NCBI GenBank assembly: GCA_045598325.1
Contig: JAZLLT010000070.1
Coordinates: 1 to 9,259 of the forward strand
Direction of reading: 5' to 3'
DNA: 9,259 nucleotides
Origin: RUG14130 sp045598325
Lineage (GTDB): Bacteria; Bacillota; Clostridia; Christensenellales; Aristaeellaceae
Shown: piece after piece, positions 1-6,655 of the stretch
Position numbering within the stretch: the stretch's first letter is position 1
How the letters are laid out: each line of letters begins with the position of its first letter
Translations under genes and position numbers: made by a program
Notes under the pieces: generated by a model
Database searches by the model: none
Told to the model about the DNA's origin: nothing
What the model saw: only the letters and a program-made list of their open reading frames with translations

Positions 1-728
1 CCGAGCACATCAAGGACGGCTACACCTTCATGCTTCCGCCTCACATGCTTACCTATGAGTGCGGCTTGACTGCGGGTCAGTTCCCGAAGTTCGAAGAGGA
101 TGTGTTCCGTCTCACCGAGGAAGGGTTCCACTTTATGCTTCCCACCGCCGAGACCGCGCTCATCAACCTCTACCGCGGCGAGATCCTGAATGAAAGCGAT
201 CTGCCCAAGCGTCTGTTCGCCTACACGCCCTGCTACCGCCGGGAAGCCGGCACCTATCGTGCTTCCGTGCGCGGCATGATCCGCGGACATCAGTTCAACA
301 AGGTCGAGATGTTCGGTTACACCCGTCCCGAAGACAGCGACGCGATGCTCAAGGAACTCATCGGCAAAGCCTGCAAACTGGTCGAGGGTCTGGGTCTGCA
401 CTATCAACTGTCCAAACTGGCGGCGGGCGACTGCTCCGCGTCCATGGCGACCACTTACGATGTGGAACTGTGGATCCCCAGCATGAACGAGTATAAGGAG
501 TGCTCTTCGGTGTCCAACGCCCGTGACTATCAGGCACGCCGCGGCAACATCCGCTTCCGCAGAAATGACACCAAAAAGATCGAATATGTGCACACTCTGA
601 ACGGTTCGGGTCTTGCAACCAGCCGCCTGATCCCCGCCATCGTAGAGCAGTATCAGCAGCCCGACGGCAGCGTGATCGTTCCCGAAGTGCTCCGTCCCTT
701 CTACGGCGCCGACAAAATCACCAAGTAA
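1..728 (+). CDS. serS: Seryl-tRNA synthetase, 3' part (start lies outside the window)
   Basis: This cytoplasmic class II synthetase charges tRNA-Ser with serine through seryl-adenylate. The open frame runs in from the left edge (first full codon at base 3), leaving 241 residues of an enzyme that usually has about 425. The N-terminal coiled-coil tRNA-binding arm is therefore missing and most of the catalytic core is present. Visible landmarks are the substrate-site motif PTAET (bases 141-155), motif 2 from AYTPCYRREAG to HQFNKVEMF (about 222-314, with its two arginines and glutamate), and motif 3, NGSGLATSR (about 600-626), ending VPEVLRPFYG. The stretch AAGDCSASMATTYDVELW replaces the more common GDMGFSAAKTYDLEVW type, so this belongs to a variant bacterial SerRS subgroup that I associate with some Clostridia. 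A strong terminator follows 8 bases after the stop. The identification is secure. Confidence 0.97.
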   Translation, partial: EHIKDGYTFMLPPHMLTYECGLTAGQFPKFEEDVFRLTEEGFHFMLPTAETALINLYRGEILNESDLPKRLFAYTPCYRREAGTYRASVRGMIRGHQFNKVEMFGYTRPEDSDAMLKELIGKACKLVEGLGLHYQLSKLAAGDCSASMATTYDVELWIPSMNEYKECSSVSNARDYQARRGNIRFRRNDTKKIEYVHTLNGSGLATSRLIPAIVEQYQQPDGSVIVPEVLRPFYGADKITK

Positions 729-736
729 ACAACAGA

Positions 737-758
737 CCCGCGCGAAAGCGCGGGTTTT
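737..758 (+). terminator. Rho-independent terminator of serS
   Basis: A perfect 7-bp GC-only stem, CCCGCGC / GCGCGGG (737-743 and 748-754), closes a GAAA tetraloop (744-747) and is followed by TTTT (755-758). Flanking ACAG and CTGT could extend the pairing. The U-tract is short, so some readthrough is plausible. That matters because the next gene's ribosome binding site begins only 4 bases later and no promoter fits between. Confidence 0.85.
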
Positions 759-772
759 CTGTGGAGAAAAGT

Positions 773-1315
773 ATGTTTGAAATCGATAAGGATATCATAA
801 TCGACACCACACGCCTCCGTCTGCGCTTTATGAAAAGCGAAGACCGGAAAGCGATATTCGAGACCCTGGCGCACGACAGAGAAGTGCTCCGCTACTTCAT
901 CATGGACTACTGTGAGACGGAAGAAGAACTGCCTCTTGACAGAATGATAGAAGGATCCTTAAAACACAACCGTTACTTTCTCGCGGTCACAGAAAAAGCA
1001 AGCGGCGAAGTAATGGGAATGCTCCTCATGTGTTCCTCGCCCACGGAACTCATGAATACCTGCGAAATCGGATGCGCGCTCGGAAGAAAGTATCAGGGGA
1101 AAGGATTTGCCCCGGAAGCGGCAAAAGCGTTCATCTCCCACCTCTTCGAAAAAGGCGTGCACAAGGTGACCGCGACCCACATTCTCGAAAACGAGCACTC
1201 GAAAAAATGCCTCCAAGGCATCATGCACTTTGAAGGCATCAGAAAAGACGAACTGTTCTATCACGGGAGATATTGGGATGCGGCGGCATATTACCTCTTG
1301 AACCCCAACGCTTAA
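773..1315 (+). CDS. GNAT-family N-acetyltransferase (RimJ/RimL-like)
   Basis: A predicted 180-residue acetyltransferase that would move an acetyl group from acetyl-CoA to an amine; the substrate is unknown. The acetyl-CoA pyrophosphate-binding loop is visible as RKYQGKGFAPEAA (residues 105-117, the Q/R-x-x-G-x-G/A pattern). The opening TTRLRLR (12-18) and the late N-x-x-S segment NEHSKK (140-145), followed by FEGIRKDELFYHGRYWD, match the RimJ/RimL-type architecture, which acetylates protein N-termini or small amines. The usual KLGF before the FEG motif is replaced by GIMH. I chose ATG at 773 because GGAG (763-766) lies 6 bases upstream; the alternative in-frame GTG at 761 overlaps that signal. 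No promoter is visible between the serS terminator and the start. The stop codon overlaps that of the converging helicase gene. Confidence 0.88.
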   Translation: MFEIDKDIIIDTTRLRLRFMKSEDRKAIFETLAHDREVLRYFIMDYCETEEELPLDRMIEGSLKHNRYFLAVTEKASGEVMGMLLMCSSPTELMNTCEIGCALGRKYQGKGFAPEAAKAFISHLFEKGVHKVTATHILENEHSKKCLQGIMHFEGIRKDELFYHGRYWDAAAYYLLNPNA

Positions 1316-3027
1316 CCGTAAGTTTCCTCCAGCGCGCGTACCATGTTTTTGATGTGTTCGCGCGCTTCATTTTGGCTTGCAAGCACATCATCATCCGCCG
1401 GTACTTCATCGCCCATGATGCCGACGAACTGGCTGACTTTGAGACCAAGTGCGTCCTGCATCTCGCTGTCGCTTCCCGCGGGAGAGACCAGATAATAGCA
1501 AAGCACACTGTCCTTTTGTCCCATGCGATGGGCTCTGTCTTCCGCCTGGGAATGGACGGCAGGCGACCAGTCCAGTTCACCGAAGACGACACAGGTAGCC
1601 CTCTGCAGATTGAGACCGCTGGCGGAGCGCAGAGAGATGACGCACAGATCGGTTTTGCCGTTCATGAAATCGTCCACGCTTTTCTGCTTCTGCGCGTCCG
1701 TTTCTCTGCCTGTGATGAACACCGGATGGCATGCTTTGAGTTCTTTCCTGTAGATATCCATAACGGCGTGATGATGCGCCATGAGCAGCACTTTTTCGCC
1801 GTTCTCGATGAGCGCGCTCACAAACGCCGCCACAAACGGCGCTTTCGAAACGCCCGTGGCTTGACGGTTAATCTGGCAGATCTCATCCTCGATGAGCGCC
1901 TTCTTGGAAGGCGTGTCCGCGTCCTTCAGGCAGATAAATTTCTCGGAAAGCGGTCTCATGAGATCGGCGTAGACTTTGTCGTCAAAGTCAATATATTGAA
2001 CGAGCCTGCGCTTGGGCGGCAGTTCAGAAAGGACTTCGGATTTGTTCCTGCGCAGCATGAGTCCCTCGCGTTTCAAATGTTCACCGAGCAGTTCTGGCTT
2101 GGCGATCATGCGGCTTCCGTAGCCACAGCACCATTCGCGTGAGAAACTTTCCCAGTCGCCGAGACAGTGGTAGTCTATGATGTTGATGACATTCCAGATC
2201 TCGCTTCCGAGATTATAAATGGGCGTTCCCGAAAGCCCGATGACATTTTCGCTTGAACCGGCAAGCAGGCTGGCTGAGGAATACTTCTCTGTTCCGCCGT
2301 GGCGCAGTTCCTGGATCTCATCAAATATGACCGCTTCAAAATCGTACTTCTCCAGTTCCTTTTTCCAGCCACGCAGAAGCAGATAGTGAATGATGTAGAT
2401 ATCCGCTTCGGGGAGTGGATAGGGGTTAAGCCCGCGTATTACATGGATGCGCAGGCTGCCGTCGCTTTTGAGGAAGCGTTCACACTCGGCAACCCAGTTG
2501 CGCACCAGATGCGGCGGAACGACCACGATAGCTGGATAGGCATTTGTGCTTGCGATAAACGAGAGCGCCTGTACGGTCTTTCCCAGACCCATTTCATCCG
2601 CCAGCAGGCAGCGGCGGTTATTGAGCAGGTAAGCAAGTCCCATCTTCTGGAACTCACGCAGTTGACCGCGGAATTCCCCTTCGGGCGGCTCGGCTGTCTG
2701 CGGAGCCGAAAGCGCCTTCTCACGCCGAAGCGCGTATTCCCGCGCTTCGGCAAGGGCATTTTCCCATCTGCTCATGTCTGCCTCTTTGATTTCGAGCGGA
2801 TAACGAAGCATGAGCCAGTTGAGATCGCCGATGACGCGCTTATGTGCCGTAAAACGCGCGACACCGCGCCCTCTGCCGTCACAGCCGGGGAAAAGACGCT
2901 TGGCGAGTTCCGTCACGCAGGGCTCGCCGCGGATCATCCAGCAGTTGCTTTTGCGGTTATACGAAAGCGTCCCGTAGGTATATACGGGATTTTCGTTTGT
3001 TTCGAGATAGGCAGGATATTCTTTCAT
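1312..3027 (-). CDS. SNF2-family DNA-dependent ATPase / helicase-like protein
   Basis: A 571-residue superfamily-2 ATPase of the SNF2 (Swi2/Snf2) group, which translocates on double-stranded DNA to remodel protein-DNA complexes or branched DNA rather than strictly unwinding it. Motifs, in order: Q-like LREFQKMGLAYLL (123-135), Walker A DEMGLGKT (144-151), Ia VVVPPHLVRNW (168-178), Walker B DEIQEL (236-241, in place of DEAH), III LSGTPIYN (265-272), a C-lobe segment KVLLMAHHHAVMDIY (412-426), V SASGLNLQRAT (468-478) and VI QAEDRAHRMGQ (494-504). All key residues are present, so it should be active. The N-terminal 115 or so residues (NRKSNCWMIRG ... DLNWLMLRYPLEI) resemble small N-terminal domains of other bacterial SNF2 proteins. 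The ATG at 3027 overlaps the nuclease stop as ATGA, with GGGGAG 10 bases upstream; the upstream TTG at 3045 is less likely. The substrate is unknown. Confidence 0.93.
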   Translation of the reverse strand: MKEYPAYLETNENPVYTYGTLSYNRKSNCWMIRGEPCVTELAKRLFPGCDGRGRGVARFTAHKRVIGDLNWLMLRYPLEIKEADMSRWENALAEAREYALRREKALSAPQTAEPPEGEFRGQLREFQKMGLAYLLNNRRCLLADEMGLGKTVQALSFIASTNAYPAIVVVPPHLVRNWVAECERFLKSDGSLRIHVIRGLNPYPLPEADIYIIHYLLLRGWKKELEKYDFEAVIFDEIQELRHGGTEKYSSASLLAGSSENVIGLSGTPIYNLGSEIWNVINIIDYHCLGDWESFSREWCCGYGSRMIAKPELLGEHLKREGLMLRRNKSEVLSELPPKRRLVQYIDFDDKVYADLMRPLSEKFICLKDADTPSKKALIEDEICQINRQATGVSKAPFVAAFVSALIENGEKVLLMAHHHAVMDIYRKELKACHPVFITGRETDAQKQKSVDDFMNGKTDLCVISLRSASGLNLQRATCVVFGELDWSPAVHSQAEDRAHRMGQKDSVLCYYLVSPAGSDSEMQDALGLKVSQFVGIMGDEVPADDDVLASQNEAREHIKNMVRALEETYG

Positions 3028-3395
3028 GGAAGCGATACTCCCCAAAGACGGTCGAGTGCGATTTGATGGATCTGTTTTCCGAAAAGCGACTGCGGAAGTT
3101 TCACGGAATGCTGTGTGACCACGATGATGCCGGTAAGGGTTTCATCCTGCAGGTAATTCGATATCTGCCTGATGAGCGAGGAGGGGACGGGACGCCCTTT
3201 CTTTACCTCGATTGCAATACTGCCGACCAGAAAATCAAGGCGGCAATGGGGTTTCAGGCGATATTCATGATAGTATTCGATGCCCTCTTTATCGAGCGAC
3301 CGCGCGATGGCGGCATGGATATCCGTCTCCTCGATATTCCTTCCCAGGCGCAGACCGGACAGTGCTTTCAATATGATTTCCGCGTTGCTTTCCAA
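3024..3395 (-). CDS. Small PD-(D/E)XK nuclease-like protein paired with SNF2 helicase
   Basis: A 123-residue protein, probably a metal-dependent DNA endonuclease of the PD-(D/E)XK fold. Residues point to that fold: E44 in HEYRL, D54 in CRLDFLVGS, E63 and K65 in IAIEVKKG (the D-x8-E-x-K active site), then Q77 and Y81 in RQISNY (a Q-xxx-Y motif, seen in several such families), followed by a hydrophobic strand GIIVVTQ. The N-terminal 30 residues look helical. I chose TTG at 3395 as start because AAGGAG (3402-3407) lies 6 bases upstream. An ATG at 3524 would give 166 residues, but that version overlaps the neighbouring gene by 74 bases and is coded through a terminator hairpin. The stop overlaps the helicase start as ATGA, so the two are probably translationally coupled. 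The family (VRR-NUC-like or other) cannot be settled by eye. Confidence 0.78.
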   Translation of the reverse strand: MESNAEIILKALSGLRLGRNIEETDIHAAIARSLDKEGIEYYHEYRLKPHCRLDFLVGSIAIEVKKGRPVPSSLIRQISNYLQDETLTGIIVVTQHSVKLPQSLFGKQIHQIALDRLWGVSLP

Positions 3396-3401
3396 GTGAA
3401 A

Positions 3402-3407
3402 CTCCTT
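3402..3407 (-). promoter_or_regulatory. Ribosome binding site that fixes the TTG start of the nuclease gene
   Basis: On the minus strand this reads AAGGAG, followed by a 6-base spacer (TTTCAC) and TTG at 3395. It is the only well-placed Shine-Dalgarno sequence in the first 45 codons of the longer open frame. It abuts the T-tract of the upstream terminator (3408-3412), so the hairpin and the ribosome site are adjacent in the message. Confidence 0.75.
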
Positions 3408-3435
3408 AAAAAGCCGTCCGCTTATACGGACGGCT
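3408..3435 (-). terminator. Rho-independent terminator of the DUF4867-like gene
   Basis: Read on the minus strand: a perfect 9-bp stem AGCCGTCCG / CGGACGGCT (3435-3427 and 3420-3412) with a 6-base loop (TATAAG), then a T run (3412-3408). It begins 15 bases after the DUF4867-like stop codon. On the plus strand there is no T-tract, so it works in one direction only. The next gene's AAGGAG starts directly after the T run. Confidence 0.88.
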
Positions 3436-3450
3436 CGCTTTGATTCATGA

Positions 3451-4080
3451 TTACAGTTTGATGTTCTCGCCTTTGAGTCCGACAAAAGCGCCGGTTTCAC
3501 CCAGTCCGCTTTCGGGATGAGCAATCAGCCACTTGTTCACATGGGTGAGCAGTTTGTCTTCGGCGGTCTTGGCCTTTTCTCTCTTAGGCAGGGGCTCGTT
3601 GGTTCCCTTGGGGAGCACGACGACGCATCGGAAGGTGCCGTCCTTGGTGGTGGAAACGGGAGCGTAGTGCAGGGTGGTGCCGTAGACTTCCACGAGCGTT
3701 CCTTTCTTCACAAGGAAAGCCTGCATTTTGGAAGTGTCATAGGTGAAGTCCCTGCCGATGTCCTGCTGCTTGCCGACGATGAGGATCATATCGGTGCAGG
3801 CGTAATTGAGTTCGCTGTCACGGTGATACTCAACGGCATTGAGCGTATGGTTCCAGCCATTGCAGAAACCGATCTGAATGGGCATTCCGCCGTAGGCTTC
3901 CTCGGAGAACTGCTTGTAAATCTTCAGTTTCTCCAGTTCAGGTATGGAAGGATAGTATACAACGCTGTCTTTGGGGCACTCGGTCTTCTCCATGGCTTCT
4001 GCCAGAGAGCGGAGATAATAACCCTTGATCACGCGGCCAAAGGGCTTGAAAGCACGGGAAGTTACATTTTTGATGACCAT
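3451..4080 (-). CDS. DUF4867-like protein with cupin-type features
   Basis: A 209-residue soluble protein without signal peptide or membrane segment. From memory of the family, the segments KPFGRVI (12-18), GGMPIQIGFCNGWN (64-77), EYHRDSELN (84-92), QQDIGRDFTYDTSK (105-118), GTTLHYAP (134-141) and VVVLPKGTN (153-161) match DUF4867. E84, H86, E90 and H138 are spaced like metal ligands of a cupin barrel (H-x3-E, then a later His), which suggests a metal-dependent sugar isomerase or epimerase; this is inference. I recall, without being able to check, a member of this family described as the sugar isomerase of a Firmicutes sulfoquinovose pathway; no other gene of such a pathway is nearby. ATG at 4080 is preferred over TTG at 4086, with GGAGG about 7 bases upstream. 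It has its own promoter and terminator, so it is a single-gene unit. Confidence 0.75.
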   Translation of the reverse strand: MVIKNVTSRAFKPFGRVIKGYYLRSLAEAMEKTECPKDSVVYYPSIPELEKLKIYKQFSEEAYGGMPIQIGFCNGWNHTLNAVEYHRDSELNYACTDMILIVGKQQDIGRDFTYDTSKMQAFLVKKGTLVEVYGTTLHYAPVSTTKDGTFRCVVVLPKGTNEPLPKREKAKTAEDKLLTHVNKWLIAHPESGLGETGAFVGLKGENIKL

Positions 4081-4103
4081 ATTCAATCCTCCGTTTTTTC
4101 TTT

Positions 4104-4132
4104 ATCATATCACAAAAACTCGCATTTTGCAA
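4104..4132 (-). promoter_or_regulatory. Sigma-A promoter of the DUF4867-like gene
   Basis: On the minus strand: -35 TTGCAA (4132-4127), a 17-base spacer and -10 TATGAT (4109-4104). Transcription would start near 4097, just before GGAGG and the ATG at 4080, giving a very short leader. The -35 lies 20 bases from the -35 of the divergent proS promoter. Confidence 0.7.
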
Positions 4133-4152
4133 CACGATTTACAATATATTGC

Positions 4153-4180
4153 TTGAACTAATTTGTTTTACGGATATAAT
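4153..4180 (+). promoter_or_regulatory. Sigma-A promoter of proS
   Basis: -35 TTGAAC (4153-4158), a 16-base spacer, and a perfect -10 TATAAT (4175-4180). Transcription would begin near 4187, leaving about 26 bases before the ATG, with AAAGGG (4198-4203) as ribosome site. That leader is too short for a T-box riboswitch, the common control of synthetase genes in this phylum. Confidence 0.75.
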
Positions 4181-4212
4181 TTCATAGTAATCTATACAAA
4201 GGGTGTGAAATC

Positions 4213-5934
4213 ATGAAATTTTCCGCAATGCTCACCAAGAGATTCAAGGATACTCCTGCCGATTGCCAGATCGCGAGCCACATCTTCATGATCCGCGGCG
4301 GCTATATCAAAAATGTCGGAAATGGCATCTATTCGCTTTTTCCCGTGACCAAGCGCATCACTTCCAAAATCGAAGCCATCATGCGTGAGGAAATGGACCG
4401 CATCGACGGTCAGGAAGTCATGTTCCCGGTCGCCATGCCCGCTACCATCTGGAAGGAGTCCGGCCGCTACGATTCCATAGCAAACGAACTGCTCCGCTTC
4501 AAGGACCGTGGCGGAAACGACATGGTACTCGGTATGACCCACGAGGAAGCGGCCGTACATCTCGCCCGCGAGACTGCAGACAGTTATACCCAGTTCCCCT
4601 TCATGATCTATCAGATCCAAACAAAGTTCCGCGATGAGCCCCGTGCCCGCGGCGGTCTGATCCGTGTGCGTGAGTTCACCATGAAGGACGCCTATTCCTT
4701 CCATATTTCCAAAGAAGACCTCGAAGAGTACTACTGGCGTGCCCACAAGGCATACGAGCGCATTTACGCCCGATGCGGTGTGCCCGAGGTCATCTCCGTT
4801 AAGTCCGACTCCGGCATGATGGGCGGCAAGGTCGCTCACGAGTTCATGCTTTGCACGCCCGTCGGTGAGGACAGTCTTGTCGTCTGCAAGGAGTGCGATT
4901 TCCGCGCCAACATGGAAACCGCGGAATGCAAATACGATAAACTGCCCGGCCAAGCAATGGAACTTCAGAAAGTCGCCACGCCTGAGCAGAAGACCATCGA
5001 GGAAGTCTGCGCGTTCCTGAACACCGATGCTTCCCGTTCCATCAAGGCCGTTGCCTATCAGAAGGAAACCGATGACAAGTATGTTATCGTTTTCCTCCGC
5101 GGCGATCTGGAAGTCAACGAAGTGAAACTGCGAAACTACCTGAAGAGCGAGGTTTATCCCGCTCAGGAACTGGAAAAGGCGGATATCGTCGCAGGCTTCA
5201 TCGGTCCCAAGGGCATCAGCGAAAAGGTACAGGTCGTATACGATGCTTCTCTTACCACTTCCGAATACTATGTCTGCGGCGCAAACGAAGAAGGATTCCA
5301 CTATACCGGACTCAACATCGCTCGCGATCTCGGTGAAATCACCACCGTCGATGTTGCCAAGGCAGTCGAGGACGGCATCTGCCCCGTATGCGGAAAGCAC
5401 AGCCTGTCCCTGACCCGCGGTATCGAGGTCGGCAACATCTTCCAGTTGGGCGACAAGTACACCGCTTCCATGGGCATGAAGTATGTCGACAAAGACGGCA
5501 CGCTGAAGACCCCCATCATGGGCTGCTACGGCATTGGTGTCGGACGCCTCGCTGCATCCGTTTGCGAAGCGCATCACGATGATTACGGCCCTATCTGGCC
5601 CATGTCCATTGCTCCCTGGCAGGTACAGATCTGCGCCTTGCGCGCCGATGATGCAGAGGTCAAGGCCTTTGGCGATAAACTGTATGATGATCTGCAGAAC
5701 GCGGGAATCGAAGTGCTGTATGACGACAGACCCGTCAGCGCGGGCGTCATGTTCTCCGACGCGGATCTCACCGGTATCCCGCTGCGTGTGGTCGTAAGCC
5801 CCAAGGGACTCAAGAACGGCACCGTGGAAATCAGCAAGCGTGACAAGTCCTATATGGACAAGGTCGAGGCGGATAAGGCGTTTGAGAGCGTGAAGAATCT
5901 GGTCGAATCCATGCTGAACGAATACAGAATCTGA
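4213..5934 (+). CDS. proS: Prolyl-tRNA synthetase, bacterial type with editing domain
   Basis: This complete 573-residue class II synthetase charges tRNA-Pro with proline in the cytoplasm and clears mischarged Ala-tRNA-Pro. The length fits the bacterial type, which carries an inserted editing (INS/YbaK-like) domain. Visible parts: the THEE loop (109-112); motif 2, FRDEPRARGGLIRVREF (139-155), then MKDAYSFH; the editing insert at about 224-390 with K278 in SIKAV, at the place of the conserved editing lysine, and GPKGI (331-335); motif 3, PIMGCYGIGVGRLAAS (434-449); and a C-terminal anticodon-binding domain (about 468-570). Two CxxC pairs (C225/C228 and C390/C393) bracket the insert. The ATG at 4213 has a good ribosome site and promoter. 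It is a single-gene unit ending in a bidirectional terminator. The identification is secure. Confidence 0.97.
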   Translation: MKFSAMLTKRFKDTPADCQIASHIFMIRGGYIKNVGNGIYSLFPVTKRITSKIEAIMREEMDRIDGQEVMFPVAMPATIWKESGRYDSIANELLRFKDRGGNDMVLGMTHEEAAVHLARETADSYTQFPFMIYQIQTKFRDEPRARGGLIRVREFTMKDAYSFHISKEDLEEYYWRAHKAYERIYARCGVPEVISVKSDSGMMGGKVAHEFMLCTPVGEDSLVVCKECDFRANMETAECKYDKLPGQAMELQKVATPEQKTIEEVCAFLNTDASRSIKAVAYQKETDDKYVIVFLRGDLEVNEVKLRNYLKSEVYPAQELEKADIVAGFIGPKGISEKVQVVYDASLTTSEYYVCGANEEGFHYTGLNIARDLGEITTVDVAKAVEDGICPVCGKHSLSLTRGIEVGNIFQLGDKYTASMGMKYVDKDGTLKTPIMGCYGIGVGRLAASVCEAHHDDYGPIWPMSIAPWQVQICALRADDAEVKAFGDKLYDDLQNAGIEVLYDDRPVSAGVMFSDADLTGIPLRVVVSPKGLKNGTVEISKRDKSYMDKVEADKAFESVKNLVESMLNEYRI

Positions 5935-5943
5935 AAAGCATAA

Positions 5944-5979
5944 ACAAAAACACAGAAGCGTTTGCTTCTGTGTTTTTGT
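5944..5979. terminator. Bidirectional terminator between proS and deoC
   Basis: A perfect 16-bp inverted repeat (5944-5959 and 5964-5979) around a GTTT loop. The core CACAGAAGC / GCTTCTGTG is flanked by A5 on the left and T5 on the right, so the hairpin ends in a U-tract whichever strand is transcribed. It lies 9 bases past the proS stop and 11 bases past the deoC stop, and serves both converging units. Confidence 0.93.
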
Positions 5980-5990
5980 GTTGTGCCGCT

Positions 5991-6644
5991 TTACGCTTTC
6001 GGGCCGCTCTCAACGATCTTCTTGCCGCTGGAAGCGCCGATACGGGTGGCACCCGCTTCAAGCATCGCCATCGCGCTGTCATAGTCGCGAACGCCGCCCG
6101 CGGCTTTCACGCCCATGTCGGGACCGACGGTCTTGCGCATGAGCGCAACATCCGCAGCAGTCGCTCCGCCTGTGGAGAAGCCGGTGGAAGTCTTCACGAA
6201 GTCGGCTCCTGCTTCCTTGGCAAGCAGGCAGGCGGTCGCCTTTTCTTCATCGGTCAGCAGACAGCATTCGATGATGACCTTGACAAGTTTTCCGCAGGAA
6301 GCATCCACGACCGCTTTGATGTCGTTCTTCACATAGTCCAGTTCGCCCGCTTTCAGGCGTCCTACATTGATGACCATATCCAGTTCATCCGCGCCCTGCT
6401 CGGCCGCGAGTGTGGCTTCAAACGCCTTTACCTTGCTGTCGTTCATGCCGAGAGGGAAGCCGATGACGGTGCATACCTTGACGGAAGAGCCTTTCAGGCA
6501 TTCGCTCACAAGGGGAACATAGGAGGGATTGCAGCAGACGGAAGCGCAGCCGAATTCGATGGATTCGGCGCAGATTTTGCGGATCTGTTCGGGCGTGGCG
6601 TCCTGCTTAAGCAGCGTGTTATCAATGTAACTTGCGATATTCAT
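5991..6644 (-). CDS. deoC: Deoxyribose-phosphate aldolase
   Basis: This 217-residue class I (Schiff-base) aldolase splits 2-deoxyribose 5-phosphate into acetaldehyde and glyceraldehyde 3-phosphate, the last step of deoxynucleoside catabolism in the cytoplasm. The catalytic residues are present: D89 in ELDMVINVG, the Schiff-base lysine K151 in DFVKTSTGF, and K180 in GVKAAGGVRD. These match D102, K167 and K201 of the E. coli enzyme as I remember it. KVIIECCLLTDEEK (122-135) has Cys where Thr is usual. The ATG at 6644 fits the family N-terminus (IDNTLL); the open frame extends further upstream but overlaps the previous gene. GAGGTG at the stop of the SH3 gene supplies the ribosome site, with an 11-base gap, so deoC is the last gene of the membrane-SH3-deoC operon. 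No other deo gene is nearby. Confidence 0.95.
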   Translation of the reverse strand: MNIASYIDNTLLKQDATPEQIRKICAESIEFGCASVCCNPSYVPLVSECLKGSSVKVCTVIGFPLGMNDSKVKAFEATLAAEQGADELDMVINVGRLKAGELDYVKNDIKAVVDASCGKLVKVIIECCLLTDEEKATACLLAKEAGADFVKTSTGFSTGGATAADVALMRKTVGPDMGVKAAGGVRDYDSAMAMLEAGATRIGASSGKKIVESGPKA

Positions 6645-6655
6645 AAGGACACACC

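Noticed and set aside
3028..3045. TTG start six codons upstream for the helicase
   Set aside because: The ATG at 3027 forms the ATGA overlap and has GGGGAG ahead of it; the TTG start would contain that ribosome site.
1273..3066. Plus-strand open frames of 289 and 255 codons across the helicase gene
   Set aside because: They lie opposite an intact SNF2 gene with all motifs. Their proteins are low-complexity shadows.
3396..3524. ATG-started, 43-codon extension of the nuclease protein
   Set aside because: It would be coded through the tail of the DUF4867-like gene and its terminator hairpin and has no ribosome site as good as the AAGGAG before TTG 3395.
3517..4161. 214-codon plus-strand frame opposite the DUF4867-like gene
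   Set aside because: The minus-strand gene has promoter, ribosome site, terminator and family motifs; the plus frame has none.
4192..5577. 461-codon open frame on the minus strand, antisense to proS
   Set aside because: proS is unmistakable in the other direction. The antisense frame stays open because Leu TTA/CTA and Ser TCA codons are rare in this genome's GC-ending codon use. The translation matches nothing I know and lacks a good start context.
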